Shown here piece after piece: positions 12,106 to 24,087 of a DNA stretch of 64,000 bases. Source of the DNA: Cryptomeria japonica. Lineage: Eukaryota > Streptophyta > Pinopsida > Cupressales > Cupressaceae. Position numbers and translations under genes: made by a program. The notes below the pieces were generated by a model. That model was not told the origin of the DNA and ran no database searches. It worked only from the letters and a program-made list of their open reading frames with translations. The stretch is from the NCBI RefSeq assembly GCF_030272615.1, contig NC_081413.1:603880709-603944708 (forward strand). Reading direction: 5' to 3'. How positions within the stretch are numbered: the first letter of the stretch is position 1; each line of letters opens with the position of its first letter.

Positions 12106-12925
12106 ATGGAAGAATCAAAGATAGAGAAGTTCTCTGGTCAGATCTTTGGGTTATGGAAGGTGCAGATGGATTCTTTGCTGATAAAGCAAGACCTTTCACT
12201 TGCACTTGAAGGGAAAGCAAAGAAACTAGCTGGCATGGCTGATGAAGAAAGGTAAAAATTGGACAACAAGGCGAGAGCAAATTTTTTCTCTTGTTGTCCA
12301 ATAATGTTCTCTTCAATGTCACGAGTGATGCATCAACAAAAGACGTATGGGATAGACTCATAGTCATGTATGAAATGGCATCGACTACAAATAAAGTTTT
12401 TATTATGAAGCACTTGTACAAATTGAAAATGAAGGAAGGTTGTGCTATAGCAAACCACATCAATGAATTCAATACATTGATTAGTTAAGCGACTTCAGTG
12501 GAGATGACACAAGATGATGAAAGAAAGACTTTTCTGTTATTATGTTCCATACCAAGAAGTTGGGATGGTGTTGTAACAACAATTAGCACATCTATATCTG
12601 ATAAAAATAAGTTGGTTTTTAATGATGTAGCAGCTACTCTTCTCAGCAAGGATTTGAGAAGAATGAATGATCAACCTTCATCCAGTGAAGCCTTAATGGT
12701 GGTCACATCGAAAATAGAGGTAGTAGCCATAATAGAGGCAGAAATAATTACCATAGACATTCAAAATTAGTAAAGAGATCGAAGTCCAGAAACATAAATG
12801 GTGAATGTTTGTTTTGTAGCAAAGCTGGTCATGTGAAGAAGGATTGTAGAAACTTTGAAAGGGCACAAGAGAGGGTGCAGGACAGTGAAGCAAATATAGT
12901 TTATAATAAAGATTGTATTAATCAT
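12106..12925 (+). pseudogene. Copia E2 gag
   Basis: The ATG at 12106 opens the same UBN2-type gag as E1. A TAA at 12253-12255 repeats the E1 stop at the same codon. Other breaks are a one-base change in frame near 12270-12290 and a TAA near 12486. The zinc knuckle near 12808 is complete, CLFCSKAGHVKKDC, as CX2CX4HX4C. The downstream part is shifted again before the protease. Confidence 0.84.
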
Positions 12926-14342
12926 TTCAATAAGTGACACTACTTCAGATTCATGCGTGCTTGATTCTCGTACCTCCTATCATGATACCTCATGTCTTGA
13001 AGCATTCATTAACTATCATGAAGCTCATTTTGGCATTTTTTCTTAGGAGATAACAAATATTTTGAAATTACAGGCAAAGGGGATTTATTGCTCCCATTAG
13101 AAGTTGGTAAAACATGGCTACTCAAAGATGTTCGCCATGTTCCAAAATTGAAGCAAAATTTGATATCCGTTGGACAGCTCTTTGACCAAGGTCTAAATGT
13201 AAATTTTGTACCGGATACATGGAAGGTAACTCATGGTACCATGCTGATTGCAAATGTTAATAAAGTGTGAAGTCTATACATATTTAAGACTCATGGTGAA
13301 GGGGAGCTGCAATGGTGATTGAGGACAACAAAGCAGATCTTTGGCATCAAAGACTTGGCCATATTAGAAAGAAAAGACTCCATGTTATGCATAGAAGAAA
13401 TCAGCTACCGGGCCTCAAACCTATTGAATTAACCTTTTGTGAACATTGCCTTTATGGAAAACAAAAGAGACTTAATTTTTTGAAAGGTGGGCGTGACACA
13501 ATGACAACACCATTGGAGCTTGTATACTCTAATGTTTTTGCGCCTACCGAGGTTACCTCCATTGGAGGAGCTAACTATTTTGTAACCTTTCTTGATGACT
13601 GCACAAGAAAAGTATGGATTTATATGCTTTCAAGGAAATCAGGAGTCTTTTAAAAATTTAAAATTTTCAAGGCTTTAGTTGAAAATCAAATTGGGCATAA
13701 GATAAATGCTTACAAACTGATAACGGTGGGGAATTTTGTTCACATGAATTTGATGATTTTTGTGTTGATAATGAGATGAGAAGAATCAAGGTTGTTCCTT
13801 TCACTCCTTAAGAAAATGGTGGAGTTGAGAGGATGAATAGAACAATTCTTGAAAAGGGATGATGTATGTTGTCTAATGCAAGTTTAGGCAAGGAATTTTG
13901 GGCAGAAGCGTGTAACACAATAGTGTATTTGATTAACCAAAGTCCCTCATCTAAATTGGATTTTAGTATTCCAGAAGAGGAATGGGAAGGGAAGAGGATT
14001 TATTACTGACATCTTCATGTGTTTGGATGCAAAGCCTTCTCACATATACCCGAGGAGAAGCGAACCAAATTGGATCCAAAGTCACTGAAATGCATTTTTG
14101 TTGGGTATGGTGAAGAGCAATTTGGTTTTAGATTATGGGATCCAGTTCACAAAAAGATTGTTCGCAGTAGGGATGTAGTTTTCCATGAAACCTCCTTTCC
14201 TGCACTACAAGATTCAAATAAATCAGAGATAGAATATGTCCCTATGTCTTTATTTCAAAATTCAACTATGAACGCTCTACCTTCGGTCTCTCATTCAGTG
14301 GGAGCTCCTATAACGTCTACCTCAGTTGAATATAATTCTTAG
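12926..14342 (+). pseudogene. Copia E2 protease and integrase
   Basis: The protease site reads LDSRTSYHDTSC, with Arg instead of the Gly of the DSG triad. Integrase has WHQRLGHIRKKRL and CEHCLYGKQKRLNF, then YSNVFAPTEV (the first catalytic Asp is Asn), a core Asp in TDNGGEF near 13715-13735 after a frameshift, and a Glu region near 13810-13840. The open C-terminal part from 14019 reads FGCKAFSHIPEEKRTKLD and CIFVGYGEEQFGFRLW, typical of copia. Stops at 13268-13270, 13860-13862 and 14340-14342 match those of E1. Confidence 0.84.
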
Positions 14343-16670
14343 ACTGATAGTGAAGAAGTGAGTGTCGATAATGTTTGGTCTTCATTCAATTATGAAAATG
14401 GGGGTCTACAGAACAGAGCAAATCCTCCCCTAAACATCACTCATGTCGCAGAAAACTTGGAAAAGCATTCTTATGGCGAGCATGTTGGCTCACATTATTC
14501 CCAATTGGTTGGGCAACCCATACGGTGGTTTGCAACTCCACTGCATCCTGCACATTTTGGTTCATGCAACCCACATCCCTCATGGCAGCCATCCCCACAC
14601 CGCGCAACTTCCTCCACTCCTCCGCAGGCTCCTTGGGGTGTCCCCCATGAGCTTCTCGCAGTCTCCTCACCTCTCCTGCAGGCTCCCTATACTCTACTCC
14701 ATGGGGTCCCTGCAAGTTCCACCTCCACAATCCATCTTCAAAGTCTCCCTCTTGTGCAAGCCTATGAGGATGTTGCCACGACCTTACGCACCCAGCCCTC
14801 TTTCCCATCTCACACTATGGATGAAACTTTTGTAGGGTTCACCTCCCACGATCTGCATGCATTCAATGTGGATAAAAATCCACAAGTTCTTGATTACCCT
14901 GCAGACAAAGACATTACCAAACTAAAAAATAGAGTCATTACAGGGAACATAAACAGAGACAATGGGAGAGATATGAGTTTGCATAAACAGGGATTACAAA
15001 AATTGAATGACTCTACTACCAAAATCGAGAGTCAATTGAGGAAATCAACCAAACAAAGGCAACCTCCTGCAAAGTTGTTCGGTTATGATTTAATGTTTTG
15101 TGAAGAAGTTGAACCTACTTTGTTAATCTCTAATCAAACAAAGCTTGCAACATACAAAGAAGCTTGTAAAATTGTAGACCATGATAACTGGCACGCTACA
15201 ATGTGCAAAGAAATGGATGCACTAGTATGAAATCAGATATGGGATTTGGTGCCACTTCCACCTGATAGAAAGGCATTAAGAAATAAGTGGGTGTATAAAC
15301 TAAAAGATGAAGCCGATGGTCACAAAATATTTCGAGCAAGACTAGTAGTAAAGGGATATGCTCAGTAGCAAGACCTCAACTTCAAAGAAATTTTCTCGCC
15401 AGTAGTTAAAATGACTACCATCCTCGCAGGATTGGGCTTAGTTGTAGCCTGAGATCTTGAACTTGAACAGCAGGATGTGAAGACGACATTTCTCCATGGC
15501 AATCTTGATGAGGAACTATTTATGCATCAGCTGGAAGGGTTAATTTAAAAGGGGCAGGAACATCTCTATTGTAGATTGAAATGCAGTTTGTATGGGCTTA
15601 AGAAAGCCCTCCGGTAGTGGTATCTTAAATTTGACAAATTCATGATTGATCACAAGTTTACTTGCAGTGAGTTTGATCCTTGTATCTATTACAAGAAGCT
15701 TCCTAATGATGAATTTGTCATTCTTCTCCTTTATGTGGATGATATGCTAGTGGCCGACACAAGCATGAGGATTGTGAGTGAACTTAAAACTCACTTAGCA
15801 AAGGAATTTGCCATGAAATATTTAGGGGCAGCAAAGAAGATCCTAGGAATGACTATTTTTCAGGATAGGAAAAAGAGAGAACTCAAACTATCTCAACAAG
15901 ACTACATTAAAAGAGTCTTGGATAGATTTGGTATGGTGGATGTAGAGTCTTTTTGCGTACCCTTAGCCTCTTATTTTCAGTTGTCTTCTCAATTGTGTCC
16001 TAAAACACAAGAAGATGAGGAGTTTATGGATAAAATTCCTTACAAATCTATAGTTGGAAGCTTCATGTATGCTATGGTGTCTACTCGACCCAACATTGCT
16101 CATGTTGTAGGATTGGTGAGCAGATTTATGACTAATTTGGGCAAATTGCATTGGGAGGTGGTTAAGTATATCTTGCGTTATCTCAAGGGTATTTTTTATT
16201 TTTGTTTATGGTTTGGAAAGGACAAGGCAGTTTTGTAAGGGTTTACTGATTATTATTTTGCTGGTGATTTAGACAAAAGAAAGTCTATGTCAGGTTATGC
16301 TTTCACATTTGTTGAGGCAACGATTAGTTGGGCTTCAAAATTACAATGTATAGTTGCTCAATCGATTCTGGAGGCTGAATATATAGCTTTTTCCAAAGGA
16401 GCAAAAGAGATGGTATGGTTGCAACTCTTGTTCAGCAAGTTGGGGTTGAAGCAATTAGATTTTACTTTGTTTTGTGATAACAACAGTGTCATTTTTTTTA
16501 CTAAACATCAAACATCTCAGCTGCAGTCGAAACATGTTGATGTTCGTAGTCATTATGCTTGCCATATGGTTGAAGAAGGCAAGTTTCATGTAGATAAAAT
16601 TCATACCAACATGAATCTAGCTGATGTGCTCACTAAAGTAGTTAAGTGGGAGAAGTTCAATTTCTGCTGA
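14343..16670 (+). pseudogene. Copia E2 linker, reverse transcriptase and RNase H
   Basis: An open stretch of 290 codons (14358-15230) holds the Pro/His/Ser-rich linker and the start of reverse transcriptase. Conserved blocks follow: KALRNKWVYKLKDEADGHK, RARLVVKGYAQ, a damaged KTTFLHGNLDEELFMHQ, and LLLYVDDMLVADTS (about 15733-15770), where the YVDD box is intact. RNase H follows with YYFAGDLDKRKSMSGYAF, SILEAEYIAFSKG and LFCDNNSVIF, ending KWEKFNFC at 16670. Stops include one near 15228, one in AQ-QDL near 15367, and 15615-15617, the last shared with E1. Confidence 0.86.
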
Positions 16671-16757
16671 GCTTCTCTTAGCCTTTCCAATAGCTGATAG
16701 TAGGGCTGAGTGGGGGAATCTACTTGTTGTAGTAGTTTGTTGGCCTTGAGTGGGATA

Positions 16758-17057
16758 TTGTTGGAAGTGATGTCCAACAGACTCCTTCCTTTTGTCGCCA
16801 AAACTCTTGTCTATTCGACTTCTCCTTGTGAGCTCTTTAAGAGTTGATTGTAATTCATTTGTAGAGGTTAATTTCTAGACTTGATTATAGCTTTATATAT
16901 GTGTAAACAAGATTGGTGATTAATAGATCGATTCTCCTGCTTCAAGTGTGGATGTAGGCAATTGCCGAACCATGATAAATCTGTGCATCTCATTGTCTAT
17001 ATTGTGTGTTTTTAATTATGTTTCTCTATTGTTTAAATTCATTTCTTAATCCTAACA
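16758..17057 (+). repeat. Copia array LTR 3 (shared by E2 and E3)
   Basis: The third LTR has ends TGTTGGAAGTG and AATCCTAACA. The primer site at 17060-17071 is TGGTATGAGAGC, one base from the initiator Met tRNA complement. Confidence 0.9.
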
Positions 17058-17117
17058 ATTGGTATGAGAGCGAGGTTAGAACCCTGTTTAGATTTTGGTT
17101 GTTGAAATTCTAGAATC

Positions 17118-17806
17118 ATGGAAGAATCGAAGATAGAGAAGTTCTCTGGTCAGAGCTTCGGGTTATGGAAGGTGCAGATGGAGTCTTTGCTGATAAGGCA
17201 AGATCTTTCACTTGCACTTGAAGGGAAAGCAAAGAAACCATCTGGGATGGCTAATGAAGAATGGGAAAAATTAGACAAGAAGGCGAGAGAAACAATTTTT
17301 CTCTCTCTATTCAATAATGGTCTCTTTAATGTCACGGGTGATGCAACATCAAAAGATGTATGGGATAGACTCACAACCATGTATGAAATGGCATCAACTG
17401 CAAATAAAGTTTTTATTATGAAGCGCTTGTACAAACTGAAAATGAAGGAAGGTTGTGCTATGGAAAACCACATCAATGAATTCAATACATTGATTAGTCA
17501 AGCGACTTCGGCGTGGATGACACAAGATGATGAAAGCAAGGCTGTTTTATTATTATGTTCTTTACCAAGCAGCTGGGATGGTGTTTTAATAGCAGTTAGC
17601 ACATGTATATCCGGTAAAAATAATTGATTTTTAATGATGTAGCAGCTCCTCTTCTCAGCAAGGATTTGAGAAGAAAGAATGATGAACCTTCATCCGGTGA
17701 AGCCTTAATGGTGATTAGCACAAAAAATAGAGGTAGAAGTCATAATAGAAGCAGAAATAATTACCATAAAAATTTGAAATTAGCAAAGAGATCGAAGTCT
17801 AGAAAC
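17118..17806 (+). pseudogene. Copia E3 gag, truncated
   Basis: The third internal region opens at the ATG at 17118. It keeps the gag frame open for 169 codons and, unlike E1 and E2, has EEWEKLDKKARE with no stop at the codon where they have TAA. A small deletion near 17625 shifts the frame; the text continues as NDVAAPLLSKDLRRKNDEPS to about 17806. There the homology ends abruptly just before the zinc knuckle. Everything downstream (pol, 3' LTR) is missing. Confidence 0.86.
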
Positions 17807-18546
17807 ACCTATTTACAATTAATAGCTTCTCTACTATTATTAAATTTGCATCTCCATTCAATCCATCTCTTAATACAACACTTTCCATTTTAATTTTGTT
17901 TTTTTAATTGCTTTGTGAAAAATGCTTTCTTTACAAAATTGACCTCGTAGTTTTGTAATTTGATGAACATTTTCAATGCTATTTTAGATCTTTTTTAGAC
18001 AAATAGTAGATTGTGGAGTGGACAATGAGTTCTACTAGTGTAGAAGCTTCCAAACAGTCCGGGCACGCATCATCGAGAACATGCAATAGACATCCATCAC
18101 ACCATGAAATAGAAATTAAATTTGTCAGATCAACGTTGAAGTTGCAATGACCATTGTGGACATCAACTTAAACGGTAAGATTACAAGGTTTCAACTGGGG
18201 GCTATAAATAAGAAATTCCATGATTTTTGCCAATGCCCTCATGGTCTGTACTAAATGGGAGCTATTGATTAGGGTATTAGCCTCCATCAAACTATAATGG
18301 AACTAGCAGACATATAGAAATATGGATGCATAGACATGGCACATGAACTGCTTGACAAAATTGTCTGAACTGATGCAGCTAAGAGCTTGAAAGATTCAAG
18401 TCATTTACAATTGGTAGGGTATACACAAACTACATCATATTGCAAGCTCAAGCATGGCACGTAGATTGTGATAAAATGCCTCTAAAGAGCGTATTGTAGT
18501 TAGTCATGTCCCAAACAATACGTTAATAAAGACTAGGAAACCTTTA
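17807..18546. other. Unassigned stretch between the copia array and the TRIM-like element
   Basis: No reading frame or repeat is recognisable here. It begins exactly where homology to the copia gag ends and finishes where homology to the second short LTR element begins (GCAAAAAATAAATG at 18548). It could be flanking DNA of either element. Confidence 0.4.
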
Positions 18547-18599
18547 GGCAAAAAATAAATGTTCAGCTCCTTTCTTCTAGCTCCCAGGCTCTAATACCA

Positions 18600-18856
18600 T
18601 GTAAAATTTTTGCAGCTAATCCTGCAAAATAGAGAAAAGATCTAGCTATAAAATAAAAGAGCAAAACTTGCAAAGAAAATCAGAACAAAGAACTCATCAA
18701 CCATTTTCATTATAACAAATTAACTGCATGAAATGTTGAAATGGAACTGAAGTAGGCAGAGGAAGTTAAAAATCTATAACTCCTTTGTTAGCTTATGCAT
18801 GAGCAAGAGTCTCTCCATGAATTACAAAGATAATAGACTCCAAAGTTGCACTAACA
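18600..18856 (-). repeat. TRIM-like LTR, left copy (80-bp deletion)
   Basis: This copy runs TGTAAAATTTTTGC to TTGCACTAACA. It is almost identical to the right copy but lacks about 80 bp after ATAACAAAT; short AACAA sequences at both edges of the missing part suggest deletion by microhomology. Confidence 0.8.
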
Positions 18857-19796
18857 CCCCCCTTAAGCCTAACTAAGGAGAGATATGAGAAATATGGGTT
18901 TTGGCAATAAAGCCTAATTAGGAACCCAATTACAAACAAGAAAAGAGAAAACTCCTAACCATTATTCGAACTTAAGAAGAAAGCTGCAAACTACAAACAG
19001 AAGAAAGCTGCAAACTACAAACAATTCCACACTGCAATAGGATTGTACCAAAATCATAGAAACCACTGCATGAGTACCTCTAGGATACTTTGAAAATGTA
19101 GTTGTACATATTCTGTATTGCTCAAATGGATGAACAGACAGGTACATGGTCGTTGAATACAAAAACTGACCATCTGAAGACAGGAAGATATGAATCTGCA
19201 GAAATGTGCTTCAAGTTGAAGAACTACAAAGATGACCTCCGGTTGGGATGATGCCATTGTATATCCATTGCTCAATAATGTCCCACTAGAAAGAAACTCC
19301 GGAAGCACTCAAGGATGCGACTCTGGAATCTCATGTAGTTAGGAACCCTTCTAGAAAGAATCTCTAGGAGAAAACTAAATTGCAACATTGGAATCTCATG
19401 TAGACAAGAATTTAGAACAAAATAATACTTTTGACTATCAATTGGAGGAAGAGTGCATAGAAACTTTAATCTTCTATTTATTCAGGAAACTTATTAAAAG
19501 AAACCTATGCTAAAAGCATTAAGAAAAACCCCATATAAACTTTCTATAAGTTTAATTTTTACAAAGCCCCAAATTTTCCAGATCTTTATCATGTTGTGCT
19601 TGCAAAGCACATACAATTTTAAAGAATCAAGATAAGAAAAAAAAACAAAACAAGGAGCATGCAAAAATGAGGGGAAGAATATGCATGCATTTAGAAATAG
19701 AGATCTACATCAGCTTCTGTGGTAATGCTAATCTTCATAAATCTGCAAAAAATAAATGTTCAGCTCCTTTCTTCTAGCTCCCAGGCTCTAATACCA

Positions 19797-20133
19797 TGTA
19801 AAATTTTTGCAGCTAATCCTGCAAAATAGAGAAAAGATCTAGCTAGAAAATAAAAGACCAAAACTTGCAAAGAAAATCAGAACAAAGAACTCATCAACCA
19901 TTTTCATTATAACAAATCTGTATGATTACAAATGATATATAGATCACAAGAGCAGAAATTATGCATGAGATGCATGAAATTTCTGAAGATCAACAATTAA
20001 CTGCATGAAATGTTGAAATGGAATTGAAGTAGGCAGAGGAAGTTAAAAATCTATAACTCCTTTGTTAGCTTATGCATGAGCAAGAGTCTCTCCATGAATT
20101 ACGGAGATAACAGACTCCAAAGTTGCACTAACA
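19797..20133 (-). repeat. TRIM-like LTR, right copy
   Basis: This is the complete 337-bp LTR, TGTAAAATTTTTGC to TTGCACTAACA, preceded by the primer binding site on the minus strand (19786-19797 region). The downstream flank starts ATTGTGAACT. Confidence 0.8.
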
Positions 20134-23100
20134 ATTGTGAACTATACAAATAGTGTGAAGGCACAAAAAGGGCACATGAATTGACTGACGGGATGCTCGG
20201 CCCAGGCGGAAGTTGAAAATGTTTTTAAATATTTGCTCTAATTGAGAGTAGGAAGAAAGGACTACAATCCTTTCAGATCGAGGTGCATTGTACTCTACCT
20301 CTCTTAGAGTTATTTTAAAAGACATGGACTATGAGGTCTAGAAATGCAAAACAAATGTAACTGGTAGGGTGTAAACATTCATCGTAGAATGAAATGAAAA
20401 GGAATTGGACGGTTGGGTTTAAAAAGCACACATTAAGCATTTCATGAAAGAGATTATAGAAATGGAAAATAAATGTAATTGGCATGATGTAGATATTATT
20501 TGCCACAGAATGAAATGAAGAGGAATTTTCCAACTAGACTTGAACAGTTCAGTAAATACTAAGTCTTCATAATTATTATGAAGATTAAAAATAAGATAAA
20601 TTAGAGATATTGATTAAGTGTAATAATCAAATTTAGGAGTCTATATTTTTTCGCTCTTTAAAATGATGTTACAAAGTAGCATCATATTAAAGAAGATTAA
20701 AATATTTATTAGTCGAAAATAGTAAGAGTAGGGAAGATGACCTGGTCATTCAGAGTAGATGAAAGATAATGATAGCGAGGATAAGGATGAGGATGAGGAT
20801 GCCCCTCAAGAGGATAGGTGAGTTCAAGAGAACACAAGTGTGCTCTCAAAATGGTTGAGATGATAAATTGTGTATGGATGATTATGGTAGATGTGTTATT
20901 GGTGCAGTAGCATAGGATTATGATGCTAATGTATATAAATTAATGGCGATCATGCATGATTTTGTTTATGTACGGATGCATGATGTATCTATATAATGAT
21001 CATGATTAATTTCAATATGAAGGGTTATTTACATTCTTAGGTTAACAAATCCAAAATAGATCTAAAACCAACCTAATGGAGGAAGTGACTATATGAAGGA
21101 ATGCATAAAATAACAAATCTATGTTAACCTAAAATGAGCTAATGGGTACTAAAATTATTGAATTGGACACAAAGACATAAATATGTGTTAATTAAAATAT
21201 ACATAAATGATAATGAAATGATTGAAATTGGTGAGGTGCATATGATGATTTGTGCATGTGGGTAGGTAGTTATAATACAATAGATGGAGGAGTGAGGCAA
21301 GTGGAAGATGAAAATATTAAAGAAGAAAGAGGGATGAGTATTAATGTACACATGAAATTGTTGATTAAATGGTGTTTAGGATAAGATAAATGGGATGGAG
21401 GGAGGGGAGATAGGAACTTATGATCAATAGATGAAGGGAATGAATGCAATAAATTAAATATATGATAGCATGGGATACAATGCTCCGGGATATGAGGAAC
21501 TAGGGTTGCATTGTATCAAATCCATTGAGTTGACTCAACAAGCTTAAAGGTTAATTCAATGTCTCAAAAGGTCATAGGAGGCATTGGTCAACAGTATGTT
21601 GGAACACCAAAAAATGAAGGAATTTCCAAGTGTAGTAAAAAAAATTCAATGGCCCTCAATGGGAACAATGAAGGAAAAATATTAAAAATAATGCATAAAA
21701 TTTAATACATGTGGCCTCTATTTTTACCATAAAAAGCACATTATGATATGATGGATTGTGGTAACCCTCAATAGGTAAAGTAGGATTCCCAAAAGAAAGA
21801 AAAATTAAATAAAAGAGCACCAATGAAATAACTTGTATCTCAAGTAATTTTTAAAAAAAGGGGTTGGATGGGGTAGATATGGCTTCATGTGAGGAATTCT
21901 ATATCCTATGAAGACCAATTATGAATGGGTAGGACTTAGGATTCTCATGAAAAGAGGTGATCAAGAAGGATGAAACCAAACACATTATTAATTTTTTGAT
22001 GAATCAAATTAATATGGGGACTTCACAACATGTATAACAGGATGAGAGCTAACTAAACATTTCAACAAGGTTGGACCTAGGTGATGATATAAGACTATCA
22101 CTATTTATAGGATGCACAATACTTATAATGGATGATGTTTATGTTATATCCTATTGTACTAAGATGTGTAATGGTGAATGATGCATTGGTGAGGCTAAAA
22201 TATAAAGTAAGATTGATGGATGGGGTATTATTGATGTGTAATGATGTGTCCTAATATTTAATAGGGATTGGGAATGATACATCTTGATGATGATGATTGG
22301 TTTTGGATAAAGGTTTGTACCAAGGCTAGGAAAAATGCCAATAATGTGACTAGGTGAGATACATTAGATTGTATAGTCGGAGCAGATGGATTAGGATTTT
22401 CTTATGATTTTGAATTGTGAGAAGCATATGGATTATATAGGACTAATATAATTATGAGATTGATGATATTGGATTGCATGGGTGGTGTCATATAATTGAA
22501 TACAAATGAAATAAGATCATTGGAAGAGGATGAGGTAGTATTAGGGATTGATGGAGGTAGTATAGTGAGAAAAGGATTCGAAGATGGAAGGACAATGGGA
22601 TGAACATTTTTTAGATTAAAGGATGACAGAAAGTATTAGATCATGGATTGGAGGATTTAATGTGGTCACCAATAATTACGGTACAAAGCAATAAGATGTA
22701 CCACTCTATACATGTCAAATGTGATGAGGCACTTGTATGCTCATGATAAGATAGTAGAGTATAACAGACATGAAATTGTGCTTATAAGATGGATAGATTT
22801 GAGAAGAGGAAGGATGAAAAGTTATGTAGAAAAAGATTTAGTAGGTTAATGTGGAATACATGCCAAGAGGTGTCTAAAACATATATAGATAGCTTCCCCT
22901 CTTTTATTAAGATCTAAAGGAGTTTGGAGGAATTGAAATGGATAGGATATAATAGGAAAGTGAGTAGGAGAAATGGGGATGATGATGGGTAAGTAACGAG
23001 AATGAAAGTTTTGACAAGTGTACAGAGAAAATGAATGGGGAATCTGCACATGACACATATTTACTATGTTTTCATCATGGAACTTGCCAACAACTCTTAT

Positions 23101-23459
23101 TTACCATATTTTCACTATTGGGTATATTGTTTATTTTCTTTTTCATTTTTATTTTTTGGGAATTTTATGCATGGAGATGGATAAGGAAAAAAATGTGGAT
23201 AATTGGATTTGGAAGATAGGTTATAAGAAGATGGAGGAAGGACAAAATTATTTAGTTCCATATTGAGGTGATAAGAGACCATTTAGAGTGGTTATTAGAT
23301 GTTGGTACAACCTTATTAGGATGGGTGGATTATGTAAATACATTGACTATAAGGGGTTTTGACGTGATGAAGTATGTGGGATAAGTAATGAAGTTTTGTA
23401 TAATGAATGTGGTAAATGAAAGGATGGGAGTAGAGCCTAATCAGTTGATGTTTTTAGTA
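20134..23459. other. No gene; long stretch with few C on the + strand
   Basis: No protein family is recognisable. From about 20550 to 23450 the + strand is rich in A, G and T and strikingly poor in C, with many GATGATGG, GGATTGATGG and TGGATAGG words. A short GAGGAT-type run lies near 20780-20815. Such skew is common in non-coding internal regions of plant LTR elements, but no LTR pair, primer site or domain was found, so the origin stays open. Confidence 0.45.
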
Positions 23460-23690
23460 TCAATATTTTCCATATCTTGATGGATGTTGCATGATTAGAG
23501 GAGTGTTTTGTGTTATAACTTTTGTCTAGTTCTAGTTTTTTTTATTGTGGTTGTAGTTCTTAATGTTGGGTTTTGTTATACCTCATTAGACCCCTTTTGT
23601 CTATTGTTTGACTGTTACGTAAAGGTTCGGACCCTCTCCCACTTTATGTAATGAGAAATTTTGAATTTCTTATTCAAATAAAAAAATAAT
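23460..23690 (+). mobile_element. LINE-type 3' tail
   Basis: The sequence turns T-rich and ends TTACGTAAAGGTTCGGACCC, then TCTCCCACTTTATGTAATG, then an A-rich end near 23680. The order GGTTCGG-CCCTCTCCCACTTTA-A-rich recurs at the ends of other LINE-type copies here (for example 54010-54045 and 42290-42345). It marks the 3' end of a 5'-truncated or decayed copy; its coding part is not recognisable. Confidence 0.5.
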
Positions 23691-24087
23691 CAAATGAAGT
23701 ATAAAACCAAAACAAATAATAATTAGCCCTAATAATTTACCTTTCATTATAACATTTATTAAAATTAAAAAAAAAAAAAAAATCTTCTACTTCCTTACCT
23801 GATTTTCTCTACTATACATTCACGTTCATTTTTTTAAAACTATAGTATTTATAGAAACTATTAACATGATTCTCCAACATGATATAGGTTTTAATTTCTC
23901 CCTCCATTGTATGAAGAAGTGAGAATAGAGTATGCATTCCAAACTTAATGAATTATGTAAATGTGAGAAAACAATAACTGAATAACATGTAAATCATGTT
24001 GGACTAGATTATTGCGAGGAACTCAAAGTTGGAATATGTCCTTTTCAACTTCATCTTATCGCCTACTCAGATTTTTAAAAGTATTAA

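Larger units (their letters stand above)
6725..17806 (+). mobile_element. Head-to-tail Ty1/copia array: LTR-E1-LTR-E2-LTR-partial E3
   Basis: Three direct copies of a 299-300-bp LTR (6725, 11747, 16758) are separated by two near full-length copia internal regions of about 4.7 kb. A third internal region follows and stops in gag at about 17806. All are in the same orientation and neighbours share one LTR. The order gag, protease, integrase, reverse transcriptase, RNase H marks Ty1/copia. E1 and E2 carry the same premature stops, so the array arose by duplicating a defective copy. A possible left target repeat is ATAAC at 6720-6724; the right end is truncated, so it cannot be confirmed. Confidence 0.88.
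18547..20133 (-). mobile_element. TRIM-like non-autonomous LTR element with shared-LTR structure
   Basis: Two direct LTR copies (18600-18856 and 19797-20133) enclose about 940 bp with no reading frame. A C-run CCCCCC follows the left LTR (polypurine tract on the minus strand). Before the right LTR lies GCTCTAATACCA, which on the minus strand is TGGTATTAGAGC, a one-base variant of the initiator Met primer site. The same primer site and about 50 bp of leader also precede the left LTR. That left LTR therefore belonged to two internal regions, as in a tandem array whose left member is truncated at 18547. A 24-bp unit is repeated at 18975-18998 and 18999-19022 inside. Size and lack of coding fit the TRIM class. 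Confidence 0.72.
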
